Source: Ruegeria arenilitoris (GTDB lineage: Bacteria; Pseudomonadota; Alphaproteobacteria; Rhodobacterales; Rhodobacteraceae). Taken from it: DNA of 64,000 nt. The notes beneath the pieces were generated by a model that saw nothing but the letters and a program-made list of their open reading frames with translations, did not search any database and was not told where the DNA came from. Of the stretch, positions 37,759 to 45,773 are shown piece by piece (position 1 is the first letter of the stretch; every line of letters begins with the position of its first letter). The DNA lies in the NCBI RefSeq assembly GCF_013030985.1, contig NZ_WPYP01000002.1:124001-188000 (forward strand), written 5' to 3'. The translations under genes were made by a program, and so were the position numbers.

Positions 37759-39546
37759 CTAATTTGAGGTCAGGGTTATAGCAGCGCGTGCCTCAGGCTC
37801 AAGCCGGGGACGCAGGCCCAGCAACGGGGCAATGCGACCGATCAGTTCCGCGGCCACAGGAACCGCCGTCCAGCCCGCCGTGCGGCGCTTTTCGCCATAG
37901 GCCACGATGGACGGTTCATCCAGCGTGACAATCAGCACGTATTTGGGATCATAAGCCGGAAAGATCGTCGCAAAGGTCGCGATCACCTTGTCATCGTAGT
38001 AGCCGCCGCGCGGCTTTGGCTTGTCCGCGGTGCCGGTCTTGCCAGCCACATCATAACCGGCGACGTCGCCAAAGCTGGCCGTGCCGTCTGTCACCACTTT
38101 GCGAAGCATTCTCTGCGCCTGCGTGGCCGCGTTTTCAGACAACACACGCGGACCGTACTGAGGACCGTTCTTGCGCAGGATGGTCGGGCTGACATAGTGC
38201 CCGCCATTGGCAATCGCTGCATAGCCAGCGGCAAGGTGCATCGGGCTTGTCGACAGCCCGTGGCCATAAGAAATGGTCACCGTGCTCAGTTCGCCCCATT
38301 TCCTGGGTTTGAGCGGTTCACCACCTTTCGCCTCGACAATCTCGAACGGGGTCGGGTCGAACATGCCCAGCGATTTCAAGAAGTTCTGCTGCCGTTTTGC
38401 ACCGATCTGCAGCGCCAGCCGCCCCGTACCCCGGTTCGAGCTGTGGACGATCACATCCGCCACACTGATCTTGCCGTAGTTCTTGCCGTTAAACTCACCA
38501 ATCGGGAAACGTCCGATCCGCATCGGGCCGGAGGTGTCGATAATCGTCTCGGAGTTCACCAGCCCCAGCTGCACGGCCTGCGCCGCGGTGAAGATTTTGA
38601 AAACCGAGCCCAGCTCATACACGCCCTGCACATAGCGGTTGAACAGCGGGCTATCGGATGGATCAAAGCCCGAGGTAGGCGGACGCGGGCGATCGTTGGG
38701 GTCAAAAGACGGCAACGAGGCGGCCGAAACGACCTCACCCGTATGCGCGTTCATCAAGACAGCCGAGGCGCCCTTGGCGTTCATGATCTTCATACCGCCG
38801 TACAGCACCTGCTCGACCGCCGCCTGAACGGTCAGGTCCAGCGAGAGTTGCAACGGTTTATTGCCGTTGGCCGGATCACGCAGGTAGTCGTCGAACTGTT
38901 TTTCCACTCCCGCAACACCGATCACCTCGGCGGCACTGACACCCTCACGACCAAAGCCGGATCCACCCAAGATATGCGCGGCCAGACGCCCGTTCGGGTA
39001 CAGTCGCATCTCACGCGGGCCGAACAGGATGCCGGGATCGCCGATATCATGCACCGCCTGTTTCTGTTCGGGCGAGATACGTTTCTTGATCCACAGGAAC
39101 TTGCGGTTGCCGGTGAAGTCCTTAACCAGCCGCTCTTTGTCCAAATCGGGGAAGATCGCCACCAGTTGATCAGCGGCGGCAACCGGATCAATCATCAGAG
39201 GCGGCTGAGCGTAAACGGAATAAGTGTCCAAATTGGTCGCCAGAATGCGCCCTTCACGGTCCACGATATTGGCCCGCTGCATGGCAATCGCGGCACCGGG
39301 CGCGCTGGCCAGTGGTTCTTGCGCCTCGGATGTGGCCAACATGCCCATGCGGACGCCAACCACCGAGAAGGCGCAGAAGAAAAACAGGCCCAGAACCAGC
39401 AAACGCCCCTCGGCACGGGCGCGGGCGCGGTCTTTCATGTCTTCGTGGCGCTGACGGATGTTCTCGCGCTCAATCGCCTTGGGGTTCTCGCCCCGGGCGC
39501 GCGCGTCGAGGACTCGGGCCAGAGGGCGCAGGGGCGTGCGGGTCAT
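37759..39546 (-). CDS. ftsI: Septal peptidoglycan transpeptidase FtsI (PBP3)
   Basis: A 595-residue class B penicillin-binding protein that cross-links septal peptidoglycan together with FtsW. It has a short cytoplasmic tail, one membrane helix (LLVLGLFFFCAFSVVGVRMG), a pedestal domain (REGRILATNLDTYSVYA) and a transpeptidase domain with the three active-site motifs SxxK (ELGSVFKIFTAAQ), SxN (VHSSNRGTG) and KTG (AGKTGTADKP). It overlaps ftsL by 4 bp. Confidence 0.97.
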   Translation of the reverse strand: MTRTPLRPLARVLDARARGENPKAIERENIRQRHEDMKDRARARAEGRLLVLGLFFFCAFSVVGVRMGMLATSEAQEPLASAPGAAIAMQRANIVDREGRILATNLDTYSVYAQPPLMIDPVAAADQLVAIFPDLDKERLVKDFTGNRKFLWIKKRISPEQKQAVHDIGDPGILFGPREMRLYPNGRLAAHILGGSGFGREGVSAAEVIGVAGVEKQFDDYLRDPANGNKPLQLSLDLTVQAAVEQVLYGGMKIMNAKGASAVLMNAHTGEVVSAASLPSFDPNDRPRPPTSGFDPSDSPLFNRYVQGVYELGSVFKIFTAAQAVQLGLVNSETIIDTSGPMRIGRFPIGEFNGKNYGKISVADVIVHSSNRGTGRLALQIGAKRQQNFLKSLGMFDPTPFEIVEAKGGEPLKPRKWGELSTVTISYGHGLSTSPMHLAAGYAAIANGGHYVSPTILRKNGPQYGPRVLSENAATQAQRMLRKVVTDGTASFGDVAGYDVAGKTGTADKPKPRGGYYDDKVIATFATIFPAYDPKYVLIVTLDEPSIVAYGEKRRTAGWTAVPVAAELIGRIAPLLGLRPRLEPEARAAITLTSN

Positions 39547-39911
39547 GGGATCTGCACCTCGCCCAACGCCTGAATATTCGTGATGGCCTGCAACTCGATC
39601 GGATCGACGATGGGCAGATCCGGGTCCTCGGCATATGAAATCTGATCGGCGCGGCCAAATTGCTCGGCCCGCAGCGGCAGCAGGCCCAGACGTTCAAAAT
39701 TCAGGTCAGCCAGTTCGCGCAGCCGGTCGGGTCGGTTCAGGTAGGCCCATTCCGCATTCAGAACGGCCAGCCGCACCTGCGCCATGCCGATCTCACGCTG
39801 AAGTTTCTGCGTTTCCTTCGCCACCTGCTGGGTGCGGTAATTCTCCTGATACGCCCAAAGCGCCAGTCCGAACACGGCCAGAGCGGTCAACACATACAAA
39901 ACACTCTTCAT
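39543..39911 (-). CDS. ftsL: Cell division protein FtsL
   Basis: A 122-residue bitopic protein. An N-terminal membrane helix ([19 protein letters not shown]) is followed by a predicted coiled coil ([20 protein letters not shown], then [18 protein letters not shown]) and the [14 protein letters not shown] pattern common to alphaproteobacterial FtsL. FtsL with FtsB and FtsQ activates FtsWI. It is flanked by 4-bp overlaps on both sides, with rsmH and ftsI. Confidence 0.93.
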   Translation of the reverse strand: MKSVLYVLTALAVFGLALWAYQENYRTQQVAKETQKLQREIGMAQVRLAVLNAEWAYLNRPDRLRELADLNFERLGLLPLRAEQFGRADQISYAEDPDLPIVDPIELQAITNIQALGEVQIP

Positions 39912-40900
39912 TTCGCCCTTCCCCCAAGTTGCGGCATTCCGATGGCGCGGGCATCAATTTCCCCCGCCGGGGCATCGGTTCGAATGGCGACGCGCAGCTT
40001 GGCCGAGCGCGCGCGCGGGTTTTCCTGCAACTCCTGCTCATCCGGACCCACAGCCTTGCGGGTCTTGAGCGTGAATTGCGGCAGTTCCTGTTCCACCTCG
40101 GGCGCATAGCGGTTGGCTCGGCCCGTTTTGCCAGCCCGAGATTGAAAAAACCGTTTGACCATGCGGTCTTCGATGGAATGAAACGTCACAACGGCCAGTT
40201 GCCCGCCGGGTTTCAAAGCCCGCTCGGCAGCCATCAAACCCTGAAACAACTCTTCATATTCCGCATTCACTGCAATGCGCAGCCCCTGAAAGCTGCGCGT
40301 CGCAGGGTGCGACTGACCCGGTTTGGGGCGCGGCAGGCAGGATTCGATGATCTCGACCAGACGCAAGGTCGTGGTGATCGGTTCCTCCGCCCGCGCTTTG
40401 ACGATGGCTTTAGCGATCCGGCGGCTGGCACGTTCCTCACCGTAATGGAACAGGATATCCGCCAGTTGCGCTTCGGTCGCCGTGTTCACCAGGTCAGCAG
40501 CGCTTTCGCCGTCTTGACTCATCCGCATGTCCAGCGGGCCATCCTTCATGAAGGAAAAGCCACGCTCGGCCTGATCCAGCTGCATCGAAGATACACCGAG
40601 GTCCAGCACCACGCCGTCCAGATCCTGCGCGTATTCATCCATGCGCGAGAACACACCGGGCTGCATCACCAGCCGGTCGCCATAATCACTTGCCCAGTCG
40701 GCAGCCATATCGAAGGCCAGCGGATCGCGGTCCACGCCGATGACCTTGTCCGCCCCGGCCTCCAGCAACCCGCGCGTATAGCCGCCCGCACCAAACGTGC
40801 CATCAAGCCAGACCCCGGACACCGGCGCCACCGCGGCCAGCAAGGGACGCAACAGAACAGGGATATGAGGTTTATCGGAAGGGGTTTCAGCGCCGGCCAT
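39908..40900 (-). CDS. rsmH: 16S rRNA m4C1402 methyltransferase RsmH (MraW)
   Basis: A 330-residue SAM-dependent methyltransferase for 16S rRNA C1402. The SAM loop is [44 protein letters not shown]-like [20 protein letters not shown] and [17 protein letters not shown] are family motifs. It is the second gene of the dcw cluster, 4 nt after mraZ, and overlaps ftsL by 4 bp. Confidence 0.97.
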   Translation of the reverse strand: MAGAETPSDKPHIPVLLRPLLAAVAPVSGVWLDGTFGAGGYTRGLLEAGADKVIGVDRDPLAFDMAADWASDYGDRLVMQPGVFSRMDEYAQDLDGVVLDLGVSSMQLDQAERGFSFMKDGPLDMRMSQDGESAADLVNTATEAQLADILFHYGEERASRRIAKAIVKARAEEPITTTLRLVEIIESCLPRPKPGQSHPATRSFQGLRIAVNAEYEELFQGLMAAERALKPGGQLAVVTFHSIEDRMVKRFFQSRAGKTGRANRYAPEVEQELPQFTLKTRKAVGPDEQELQENPRARSAKLRVAIRTDAPAGEIDARAIGMPQLGGRAK

Positions 40901-40904
40901 GCCG

Positions 40905-41408
40905 CTACGCGTCCCCGGCGCCGTCTAGGTACACCAGAGGATCAAAGTCCTCGGGCTGTTCGTCCAGCCATTCCTCAGCGGCCGCCAATTCTTCGGATTC
41001 GTAGGTTTCAGGCTTCCAGATCTGGAAAGTATCACCAGCGGCAATAAAGAATGCCTCGGCCTCAAGCCCGATCTTCTTGCGCAGCTTGGCAGGCAGCACC
41101 AGACGCCCCGTCTCATCCACCGTTGTCGGGAAGGACTGACCATGGAACATGCGTTGCAGCATCTTCCGCTGCATCGAGCCGCGCGGCAACGCATCAATCT
41201 TATCGTCGACCTCTTCGATCGCCTGCATGGTATAGCATTCTAGGAACTTGCGGCGGTGGTCGCCATAGACAATCACCAGTTCAGGCGTGTCACCGGGCTG
41301 CCAGTTGGGGTCAGAGGCCTCAAGCACACGGCGAAACGAGGCCGGGATTGACACCCTGCCCTTCGTATCCACCTTGTGGTGGCTTTCACCTCTAAACCTG
41401 CGCGCCAA
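40905..41408 (-). CDS. mraZ: Transcriptional regulator MraZ
   Basis: A 167-residue protein with two SpoVT/AbrB-like half-domains: [18 protein letters not shown] near the N-terminus and [18 protein letters not shown] around residue 95. MraZ binds repeats in its own promoter and controls the dcw operon in other bacteria. The C-terminus carries an acidic tail ([20 protein letters not shown]). It is the first gene of the dcw cluster and is preceded by a roughly 250-nt leader with a terminator. Confidence 0.97.
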   Translation of the reverse strand: MARRFRGESHHKVDTKGRVSIPASFRRVLEASDPNWQPGDTPELVIVYGDHRRKFLECYTMQAIEEVDDKIDALPRGSMQRKMLQRMFHGQSFPTTVDETGRLVLPAKLRKKIGLEAEAFFIAAGDTFQIWKPETYESEELAAAEEWLDEQPEDFDPLVYLDGAGDA

Positions 41409-41461
41409 GACGATTGTCCCTTTCGCTTGCGCCCCACCTAAATCTCACGTCCCCCCGGATG

Positions 41462-41502
41462 AAAAACGGCGGGTTGATCTGCTGCCACTGATCAACCCGC
41501 CG
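41462..41502 (-). terminator. Intrinsic terminator upstream of mraZ
   Basis: The arms 41467-41479 (CGGCGGGTTGATC) and 41490-41502 are perfect reverse complements, 13 bp with a 10-nt loop. On the minus strand the stem is followed directly by TTTTTC. No protein gene ends just upstream on that strand, so it must act on the mraZ leader itself, as for UpsM. Confidence 0.88.
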
Positions 41503-41661
41503 CATTGACCCGCTGTGCGGGATGTCCAGCTGCGCGCGCCACCTGGGGGGATGTCTGCTCGCCCGCGCGCCGGATCTCTTGAGTGATGAAAGCGAGATGC
41601 CTGTATGAAACCTGTTTTTATTGTTTCGGGGTCGTTTGGCGCCCCATGTGCCTCGTCCTCA
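41462..41661 (-). ncRNA. UpsM-like sRNA in the mraZ leader
   Basis: In Rhodobacter sphaeroides the dcw operon has a long 5' leader from which the abundant sRNA UpsM (about 200 nt) arises by partial termination upstream of mraZ. The same layout is seen here: a TAATAC -10-like box at 41668-41673 (minus strand), about 200 nt of non-coding sequence, a 5-bp hairpin CCCGC-ACA-GCGGG (41509-41521), then a 13-bp perfect terminator 54 nt before mraZ. Identity is by position and architecture; I could not align to UpsM itself. The 5' end is an estimate. Confidence 0.65.
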
Positions 41662-41667
41662 TCGGAT

Positions 41668-41697
41668 GTATTAGGGATGCCATGGGAATTCATGGAA
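41668..41697 (-). promoter_or_regulatory. Candidate dcw/UpsM promoter
   Basis: On the minus strand TAATAC (41673-41668) could be a -10 box. A weak -35 candidate TTCCAT (41697-41692) lies 18 nt upstream; TTGATT a few bases further is too far at 23 nt. Within the spacer is an inverted repeat CCATG-N6-CATGG (41680-41695). The resulting start near 41661 would give an RNA of about 200 nt. Confidence 0.35.
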
Positions 41698-42187
41698 ATC
41701 AACAGGAAATTTCACTGATTCACAAATGGACTCACAACATATCCAAACTAAAAACAAAAGGAAATCGAGAAAAACACACCACAATCGGATATCACTCAAG
41801 ATTGAGACACAATATGTAGACGAAACGCCTGAACTCCATTAGGTCCCATGAATTCCCAAAAAAATTTTCATTCACCCAGGAATTTTCGATTTCATGCACC
41901 GTTTCCTGCTGAAAACCCCGCGAATCACTCAGGCCGACGTGATTTAAGGCCATAAATCCAAACCACCCCACCCTGCGCCCATGATTTCCCATACACGGGA
42001 AATTCCACCAACTGGCCTCATCACCTTTCGGCAATCTCAAAACGCACAAATTTCATCAGAAGGCGCACAAAGGGGAAGCAGCCACACACGCACCGCACCG
42101 CGCAACAACATACAAAGGTCGTGAATAAGGTCGCAAAACCCTTACTTTAAAGGCCTTTGGACAATCAGGTACCCAACGCATTGATAA
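41698..42187. other. A/T-rich non-coding region between dcw leader and DUF1127 gene
   Basis: This stretch is clearly richer in A and T than the genes around it and has no credible reading frame on either strand. It holds GANTC sites at 41717-41721, 41729-41733 and 41922-41926, which CcrM would methylate in alphaproteobacteria. A 12-base element GGGAATTCATGG (41684-41695) recurs inverted as CCATGAATTCCC (41846-41857). It is probably the shared regulatory region of the two divergent transcripts. Confidence 0.5.
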
Positions 42188-42244
42188 CTATGCAATTGCT
42201 GCATAGCGGCATTGACGACGCGGGCTATTGTGCAATCGCAGCAT
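42188..42244 (+). promoter_or_regulatory. Operator-like repeat pair upstream of DUF1127 gene
   Basis: A perfect inverted repeat CTATGCA-attgc-TGCATAG occupies 42188-42206. A related 14-mer repeats directly: TGCAATTGCTGCAT at 42191-42204 and TGCAATCGCAGCAT at 42231-42244, two mismatches, 40 bp apart or about four helical turns. This resembles a two-site operator about 110 bp before the DUF1127 start. The binding protein is unknown. Confidence 0.4.
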
Positions 42245-42313
42245 TTACCTATTTTCAATCTCAAGCAAACGCCGGGCCACACCGGCAACGACAAGAACTA
42301 TCGGGATACGCAG

Positions 42314-42538
42314 ATGGCTGCAGCAACACATCAGAGCGCAATCAAGGGCGCACCAGCAACTGTCCTGGCTTCGCTGATCGATGCCGTCAAAACGCGGTTC
42401 GTTCGGTATCGCGTCTACAGCCAGACAGTCAACGAACTGTCCGAGCTGTCGAACCGCGAACTGGCCGATCTGGGCCTGCACCGCTCGATGATCCGCCGCC
42501 TGGCACAGCAAGCGGCCGAAGAATACACCGCGCACTAA
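42314..42538 (+). CDS. DUF1127 small protein (CcaF1-like)
   Basis: A 74-residue basic protein. The C-terminal half is the DUF1127 motif: VNELSELSNRELADLGLHRS followed by MIRRLAQQAA. In Rhodobacter sphaeroides the DUF1127 protein CcaF1 is an RNA-binding protein encoded just upstream of the CcsR sRNAs, in one stress-induced (RpoH-type) transcript, and takes part in their maturation. Here too the gene is followed, 24 nt after its stop, by CCUCCUCCC hairpins, so the same role is likely. The ATG at 42314 (MAAATHQSAIKG) is preferred over a longer open frame from 42212. Confidence 0.85.
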   Translation: MAAATHQSAIKGAPATVLASLIDAVKTRFVRYRVYSQTVNELSELSNRELADLGLHRSMIRRLAQQAAEEYTAH

Positions 42539-42561
42539 GCGCGCAATGACATAACCGAGAT

Positions 42562-42632
42562 CAGGTCCTTCCTCCTCCCTTTTGGACCTGTATTTCTGCG
42601 GCGACATCTCTCCTCCTCCCTGATGTTGCCGC
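42562..42632 (+). ncRNA. CcsR-like sRNA unit 1 (two CCUCCUCCC hairpins)
   Basis: Hairpin 1: CAGGTCC/GGACCTG at 42562-42568 and 42584-42590, with CCTCCTCCCT in the loop. Hairpin 2: an 11-bp stem (42598-42608 and 42622-42632, one G-U pair), with TCTCCTCCTCCCT in the loop. They are 7 nt apart. Two-hairpin sRNAs with exposed CCUCCUCCC, an anti-Shine-Dalgarno-like motif, are the CcsR/'cuckoo' type known from Rhodobacter. Confidence 0.85.
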
Positions 42633-42665
42633 ACCTTATACCGGCCCTGAACGCCGGACACTGAC

Positions 42666-42742
42666 ACACCGGGTACTCCTCCTCCCTTTCCCGGTGTTGA
42701 AAGCGCGCGGCAACGTCTCTCCTCCTCCCTGACGTTGCCGCG
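42666..42742 (+). ncRNA. CcsR-like sRNA unit 2 (two CCUCCUCCC hairpins)
   Basis: Hairpin 3: ACACCGGG/CCCGGTGT (42666-42673 and 42690-42697). Hairpin 4: a perfect 12-bp stem CGCGGCAACGTC/GACGTTGCCGCG (42706-42717 and 42731-42742). Both loops show CTCCTCCTCCCT. The hairpins are 8 nt apart. The 33-nt spacer before this unit contains its own small stem CCGGC/GCCGG (42641-42657). Confidence 0.85.
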
Positions 42743-42778
42743 TCTTCCTCATACCGGGATCACACCCGGGTTCGGATA

Positions 42779-42855
42779 CATCAGGGCTCTCCTCCTCCCT
42801 GCTCTGGTGTTGAAAAGAACGGCGGTTCCCCTCCTCCTCCCTGGGAACCGCCGTT
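42779..42855 (+). ncRNA. CcsR-like sRNA unit 3 (two CCUCCUCCC hairpins)
   Basis: Hairpin 5: CATCAGGGC/GCTCTGGTG (42779-42787 and 42801-42809, with G-U pairs). Hairpin 6: a perfect 13-bp stem AACGGCGGTTCCC/GGGAACCGCCGTT (42818-42830 and 42843-42855). Both loops show CTCCTCCTCCCT. The linkers inside units 2 and 3 are alike (TGAAAGCG and TTGAAAAG). Hairpin 6 also forms the transcript terminator. Confidence 0.85.
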
Positions 42856-42866
42856 TTTGTTTTTTG
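42818..42866 (+). terminator. Intrinsic terminator of the DUF1127-CcsR transcript
   Basis: The 13-bp hairpin 6 is followed directly by GTTTTTGTTTTTT. It should end the transcript that starts before the DUF1127 gene and leaves hairpin 6 as the 3' end of the last sRNA. Confidence 0.9.
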
Positions 42867-42913
42867 GACCTGCAGGTAGAATGGAAGCTCGAACACGTTG
42901 TGAGGAGTTCCCA

Positions 42914-43204
42914 ATGGCCGCCTATTTCATCGCGCAGATTTCCATTCACGACCCCGAGGGATATCAAGCGTACCTAGAGGGCTTCATGCCGATCTTTGAC
43001 CGCCACGGCGGTCGCTTGCTGACAGTTTCATCCAAACCCGTCGACGTGATCGAAGGCACCTGGGCCGAAAACGGAATCGTCCTGATGGAGTTTCCCTCTC
43101 TCGAGGCGGCAAAGGCCTGGAAGGACGACCCTGACTACATCAAACTGGCCGAAATCCGGCAACGGACTGCGACGACGAATATGGCTCTGGTCGAAGGGCT
43201 TTAG
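42914..43204 (+). CDS. DUF1330 domain protein
   Basis: A 96-residue ferredoxin-like-fold protein of the DUF1330 family. Family features are AAYFIAQISIHDPEGYQAYL at the start, FDRHGGRLLTVSSKPVDVIE in the middle and VLMEFPSLEAAKAWKDDPDY. Activity is unknown. The ATG at 42914 follows TGAGGAGTTCCCA, a good ribosome site. Its stop overlaps that of the helicase gene by 4 bp (TTAG, 43201-43204). It lies after a strong terminator, so it needs its own promoter within the 50 nt before it. Confidence 0.88.
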   Translation: MAAYFIAQISIHDPEGYQAYLEGFMPIFDRHGGRLLTVSSKPVDVIEGTWAENGIVLMEFPSLEAAKAWKDDPDYIKLAEIRQRTATTNMALVEGL

Positions 43205-45594
43205 AACGGCACATCGTCCTTGGCCGACAAAAACCGCGAGACCACCTTTTTCGTGCCCGCCTTGTCGAAATCGACCTCGACCTTATCGCCTTCGATCCCA
43301 ATCACCGCGCCATAGCCGAATTTCTGGTGAAACACGCGCTCGCCCAGCGTGAAACTGGCCAGCGCAGTGGCATCGATCACCGTGTTACGGCTCTCGCGCG
43401 GCTGCGACGTACCATATTGCCCCTGCCGCGCCTGCATCCGCTTCCAGCCGGGCGAGTTGTAGACATTCGCCTCGGCCGCGCGGGTCTCGATACCCGCCGC
43501 AGGTTGCCCACCGCCATACAGGCCCGGCGGCGTCAGCACCTCCACATGATCCTCGGGCAGTTCGTCGATGAATCGCGACGGCATCGCGTTCTGCCACTGC
43601 CCAAACACCCTCCTGTTCGCGGCGAAAGAAATCGTGCAGATCTCTTCCGCGCGGGTGATGCCGACATAGGCTAGCCGCCGCTCTTCCTCGAGCCCCTTGA
43701 GCCCCGATTCGTCCATCGACCGTTGCGACGGGAACAGGCCGTCTTCCCACCCCGGCAGGAAGACCGCAGGAAACTCCAGCCCCTTGGCCGCGTGCAGTGT
43801 CATGATCGAGACCTTGGCCCCGTCGCCCTCTTGCTCATTATCCATGACCAGGCTGACATGTTCCAAGAAACCCTGAAGGTTCTCAAAGTTGTCCAGTTGA
43901 TTGACCAGTTCCTTGAGGTTTTCCAACCTCCCCGGAGCCTCGGGGGTTTTTTCGTTCTGCCAGTGGGCGGTATAGCCGGATTCGTCCAGAATGATCTGCG
44001 CCAGTTCGATATGCGACACCTCGGGCTCTCCGAACCGCACCGGGGCACCGTCATCAATCACCGAGTCGTCTTCCACCTCGATACGCGGTCCGCGCGTCAT
44101 CGCATTCCATCGGGCCAGCCCGTCGATCAACTCGCGCAGGGCTTTGCCGCCTTTGCCCTTGATCAACCCATTATCAACCGCAATCCGCGCCCCATCGATC
44201 AGTGACACGCCATTCTCTCGTGCCGTCATCTGAATCGTCTGCTGCGCCTTATCGCCCAAACCGCGCTTCGGCGTATTCACGATCCGCTCAAACGCCAGAT
44301 CGTCGCCCGGGCTGACCACCAGCCGGAAATAGGCCATAGCATCGCGGATCTCCATCCGCTCATAGAACCGCGGACCACCGATCACCTTGTAGGGCAGACC
44401 GATGGTCAGGAACCGATCTTCGAACGCGCGCATTTGGTGGGAGGCACGGACCAGTATCGCGATCTCATCCAGTCCGATTGGCCGCACGCCGCGCGTGCCG
44501 CCCTGCATCGCGTCGATTTCCTCGCCGATCCAGCGAGCCTCTTCCTCGCCATCCCAATGGCCGATCAGGCGAACCTTTTCGCCGTCTTCCGCGTCGGTCC
44601 ACAGCTCTTTGCCCAAGCGGCTTTCATTGCCGCGGATGACATTCGACGCGGCGGCCAGAATATGCGGGGTCGAGCGGTAGTTCTGCTCCAGCCGCACCAC
44701 ATACGCGCCGGGAAAGTCCTTTTCAAACCGCAGGATGTTGCCCACTTCGGCCCCACGCCAGCCATAGATCGACTGGTCGTCATCGCCCACACAACAGATG
44801 TTCTTATGCGCCCCGGCCAACAGCCGCAGCCACAGGTACTGGGCAACGTTGGTATCCTGATACTCGTCCACCAGAATATAGCGGAACCAGCGTTGGTATT
44901 GCTCCAGAACGTCCTGATGGGTCTGGAAAATCGTGACCATGTGCAGCAGCAGGTCACCGAAATCCACCGCGTTCAGTTCGCGCAGGCGGGTCTGGTATTG
45001 CGCGTAAAGCTCAATACCCTTGTTGTTATAGGCCCCGGCATCCGCCGCGGGCACCTTGTCGGGCGTCAGCGCCCGGTTTTTCCAATCATCGATGATTCCG
45101 GACAGCATCCGCGCGGGCCAGCGTTTGTCGTCGATATTGGCGGCCTGAATCAACTGCTTGAGCAGACGCAGCTGATCGTCCGTATCCAGAATGGTGAAGT
45201 TCGATTTCAGATCGACCAATTCCGCGTGGCGGCGCAGCAGCTTGACACAGATCGAGTGGAATGTGCCCAGCCATGGCATCCCCTCGGCCGGTTGGCCGAG
45301 CAAGCGACCTACACGCTCTTTCATCTCGCGCGCAGCCTTGTTGGTAAAGGTCACTGACAAAATCTCGTTCGGGCGCGCCCGTCCGGTGCTCAGCAGATGC
45401 GCGATACGCGCGGTCAGGGCCTTGGTCTTACCCGTCCCCGCCCCGGCCAGCATCAAGACCGGACCGTCCAGCCGCTCCACCGCGTCGCGTTGGGCCGGGT
45501 TCAGTTCGTCCAGATAAGGCGTAGGCCGCGCGGCCATAGCCCGCTGTGACAGCGATGCGCCCTCAAAGGCGTCCATTTCGTCGAAACTGCTCAT
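43201..45594 (-). CDS. uvrD: UvrD/PcrA-type DNA helicase
   Basis: A 797-residue superfamily 1A helicase for nucleotide excision and mismatch repair and for removing proteins from DNA. Motifs in order: Q-motif LNPAQRDAVERLDGPVLMLA, Walker A GAGTGKT at 51-57, TFTNKAAREMKERV (Ia), ILVDEYQDTN (II), CVGDDDQSIYGWRGA (III), VVRLEQNYRS (IV), IMTLHAAKGLEFPAVFLPGW (V) and RRLAYVGITRAEE (VI). The C-terminus resembles the PcrA/UvrD tail (VFHQKFGYGAVIGIEGDKVE). Its promoter is shared with the divergent GGDEF gene. Confidence 0.96.
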   Translation of the reverse strand: MSSFDEMDAFEGASLSQRAMAARPTPYLDELNPAQRDAVERLDGPVLMLAGAGTGKTKALTARIAHLLSTGRARPNEILSVTFTNKAAREMKERVGRLLGQPAEGMPWLGTFHSICVKLLRRHAELVDLKSNFTILDTDDQLRLLKQLIQAANIDDKRWPARMLSGIIDDWKNRALTPDKVPAADAGAYNNKGIELYAQYQTRLRELNAVDFGDLLLHMVTIFQTHQDVLEQYQRWFRYILVDEYQDTNVAQYLWLRLLAGAHKNICCVGDDDQSIYGWRGAEVGNILRFEKDFPGAYVVRLEQNYRSTPHILAAASNVIRGNESRLGKELWTDAEDGEKVRLIGHWDGEEEARWIGEEIDAMQGGTRGVRPIGLDEIAILVRASHQMRAFEDRFLTIGLPYKVIGGPRFYERMEIRDAMAYFRLVVSPGDDLAFERIVNTPKRGLGDKAQQTIQMTARENGVSLIDGARIAVDNGLIKGKGGKALRELIDGLARWNAMTRGPRIEVEDDSVIDDGAPVRFGEPEVSHIELAQIILDESGYTAHWQNEKTPEAPGRLENLKELVNQLDNFENLQGFLEHVSLVMDNEQEGDGAKVSIMTLHAAKGLEFPAVFLPGWEDGLFPSQRSMDESGLKGLEEERRLAYVGITRAEEICTISFAANRRVFGQWQNAMPSRFIDELPEDHVEVLTPPGLYGGGQPAAGIETRAAEANVYNSPGWKRMQARQGQYGTSQPRESRNTVIDATALASFTLGERVFHQKFGYGAVIGIEGDKVEVDFDKAGTKKVVSRFLSAKDDVPF

Positions 45595-45773
45595 GCCCCC
45601 AAACTACGCCGGATGCGCGCCGAGGGAAAGAGTTTGTTCACCCCTTGTTCGCACAGTTTTTTACTCCATTTCCCGCCAATTCTAACCAATACGCTTGGGT
45701 GTGCCGCGCCTGCGTTAACCCACTGTCAAAGCTTGCATCCGATGCTGAGTTCAAAGCTGTGGGAGCGCGGATC

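Noticed and set aside
41409..41460. MraZ-binding TGGGN direct repeats before mraZ
   Set aside because: Only loosely spaced G-runs (GTGGGG, AAAGGG) are present; spacing does not match the known repeat box well enough to call.
41445..41702. 85-codon minus-strand frame upstream of mraZ
   Set aside because: It runs through the perfect terminator hairpin and the presumed UpsM-like RNA, and has no ribosome site or protein-like pattern.
42562..42855. Repeated CTCCTCCTCCCT every 30-60 bp looked like a CRISPR array or simple repeat
   Set aside because: The repeat is only about 12 bp, the flanks are paired stems rather than unrelated spacers, and the locus follows a DUF1127 gene; the hairpin sRNA explanation fits better.
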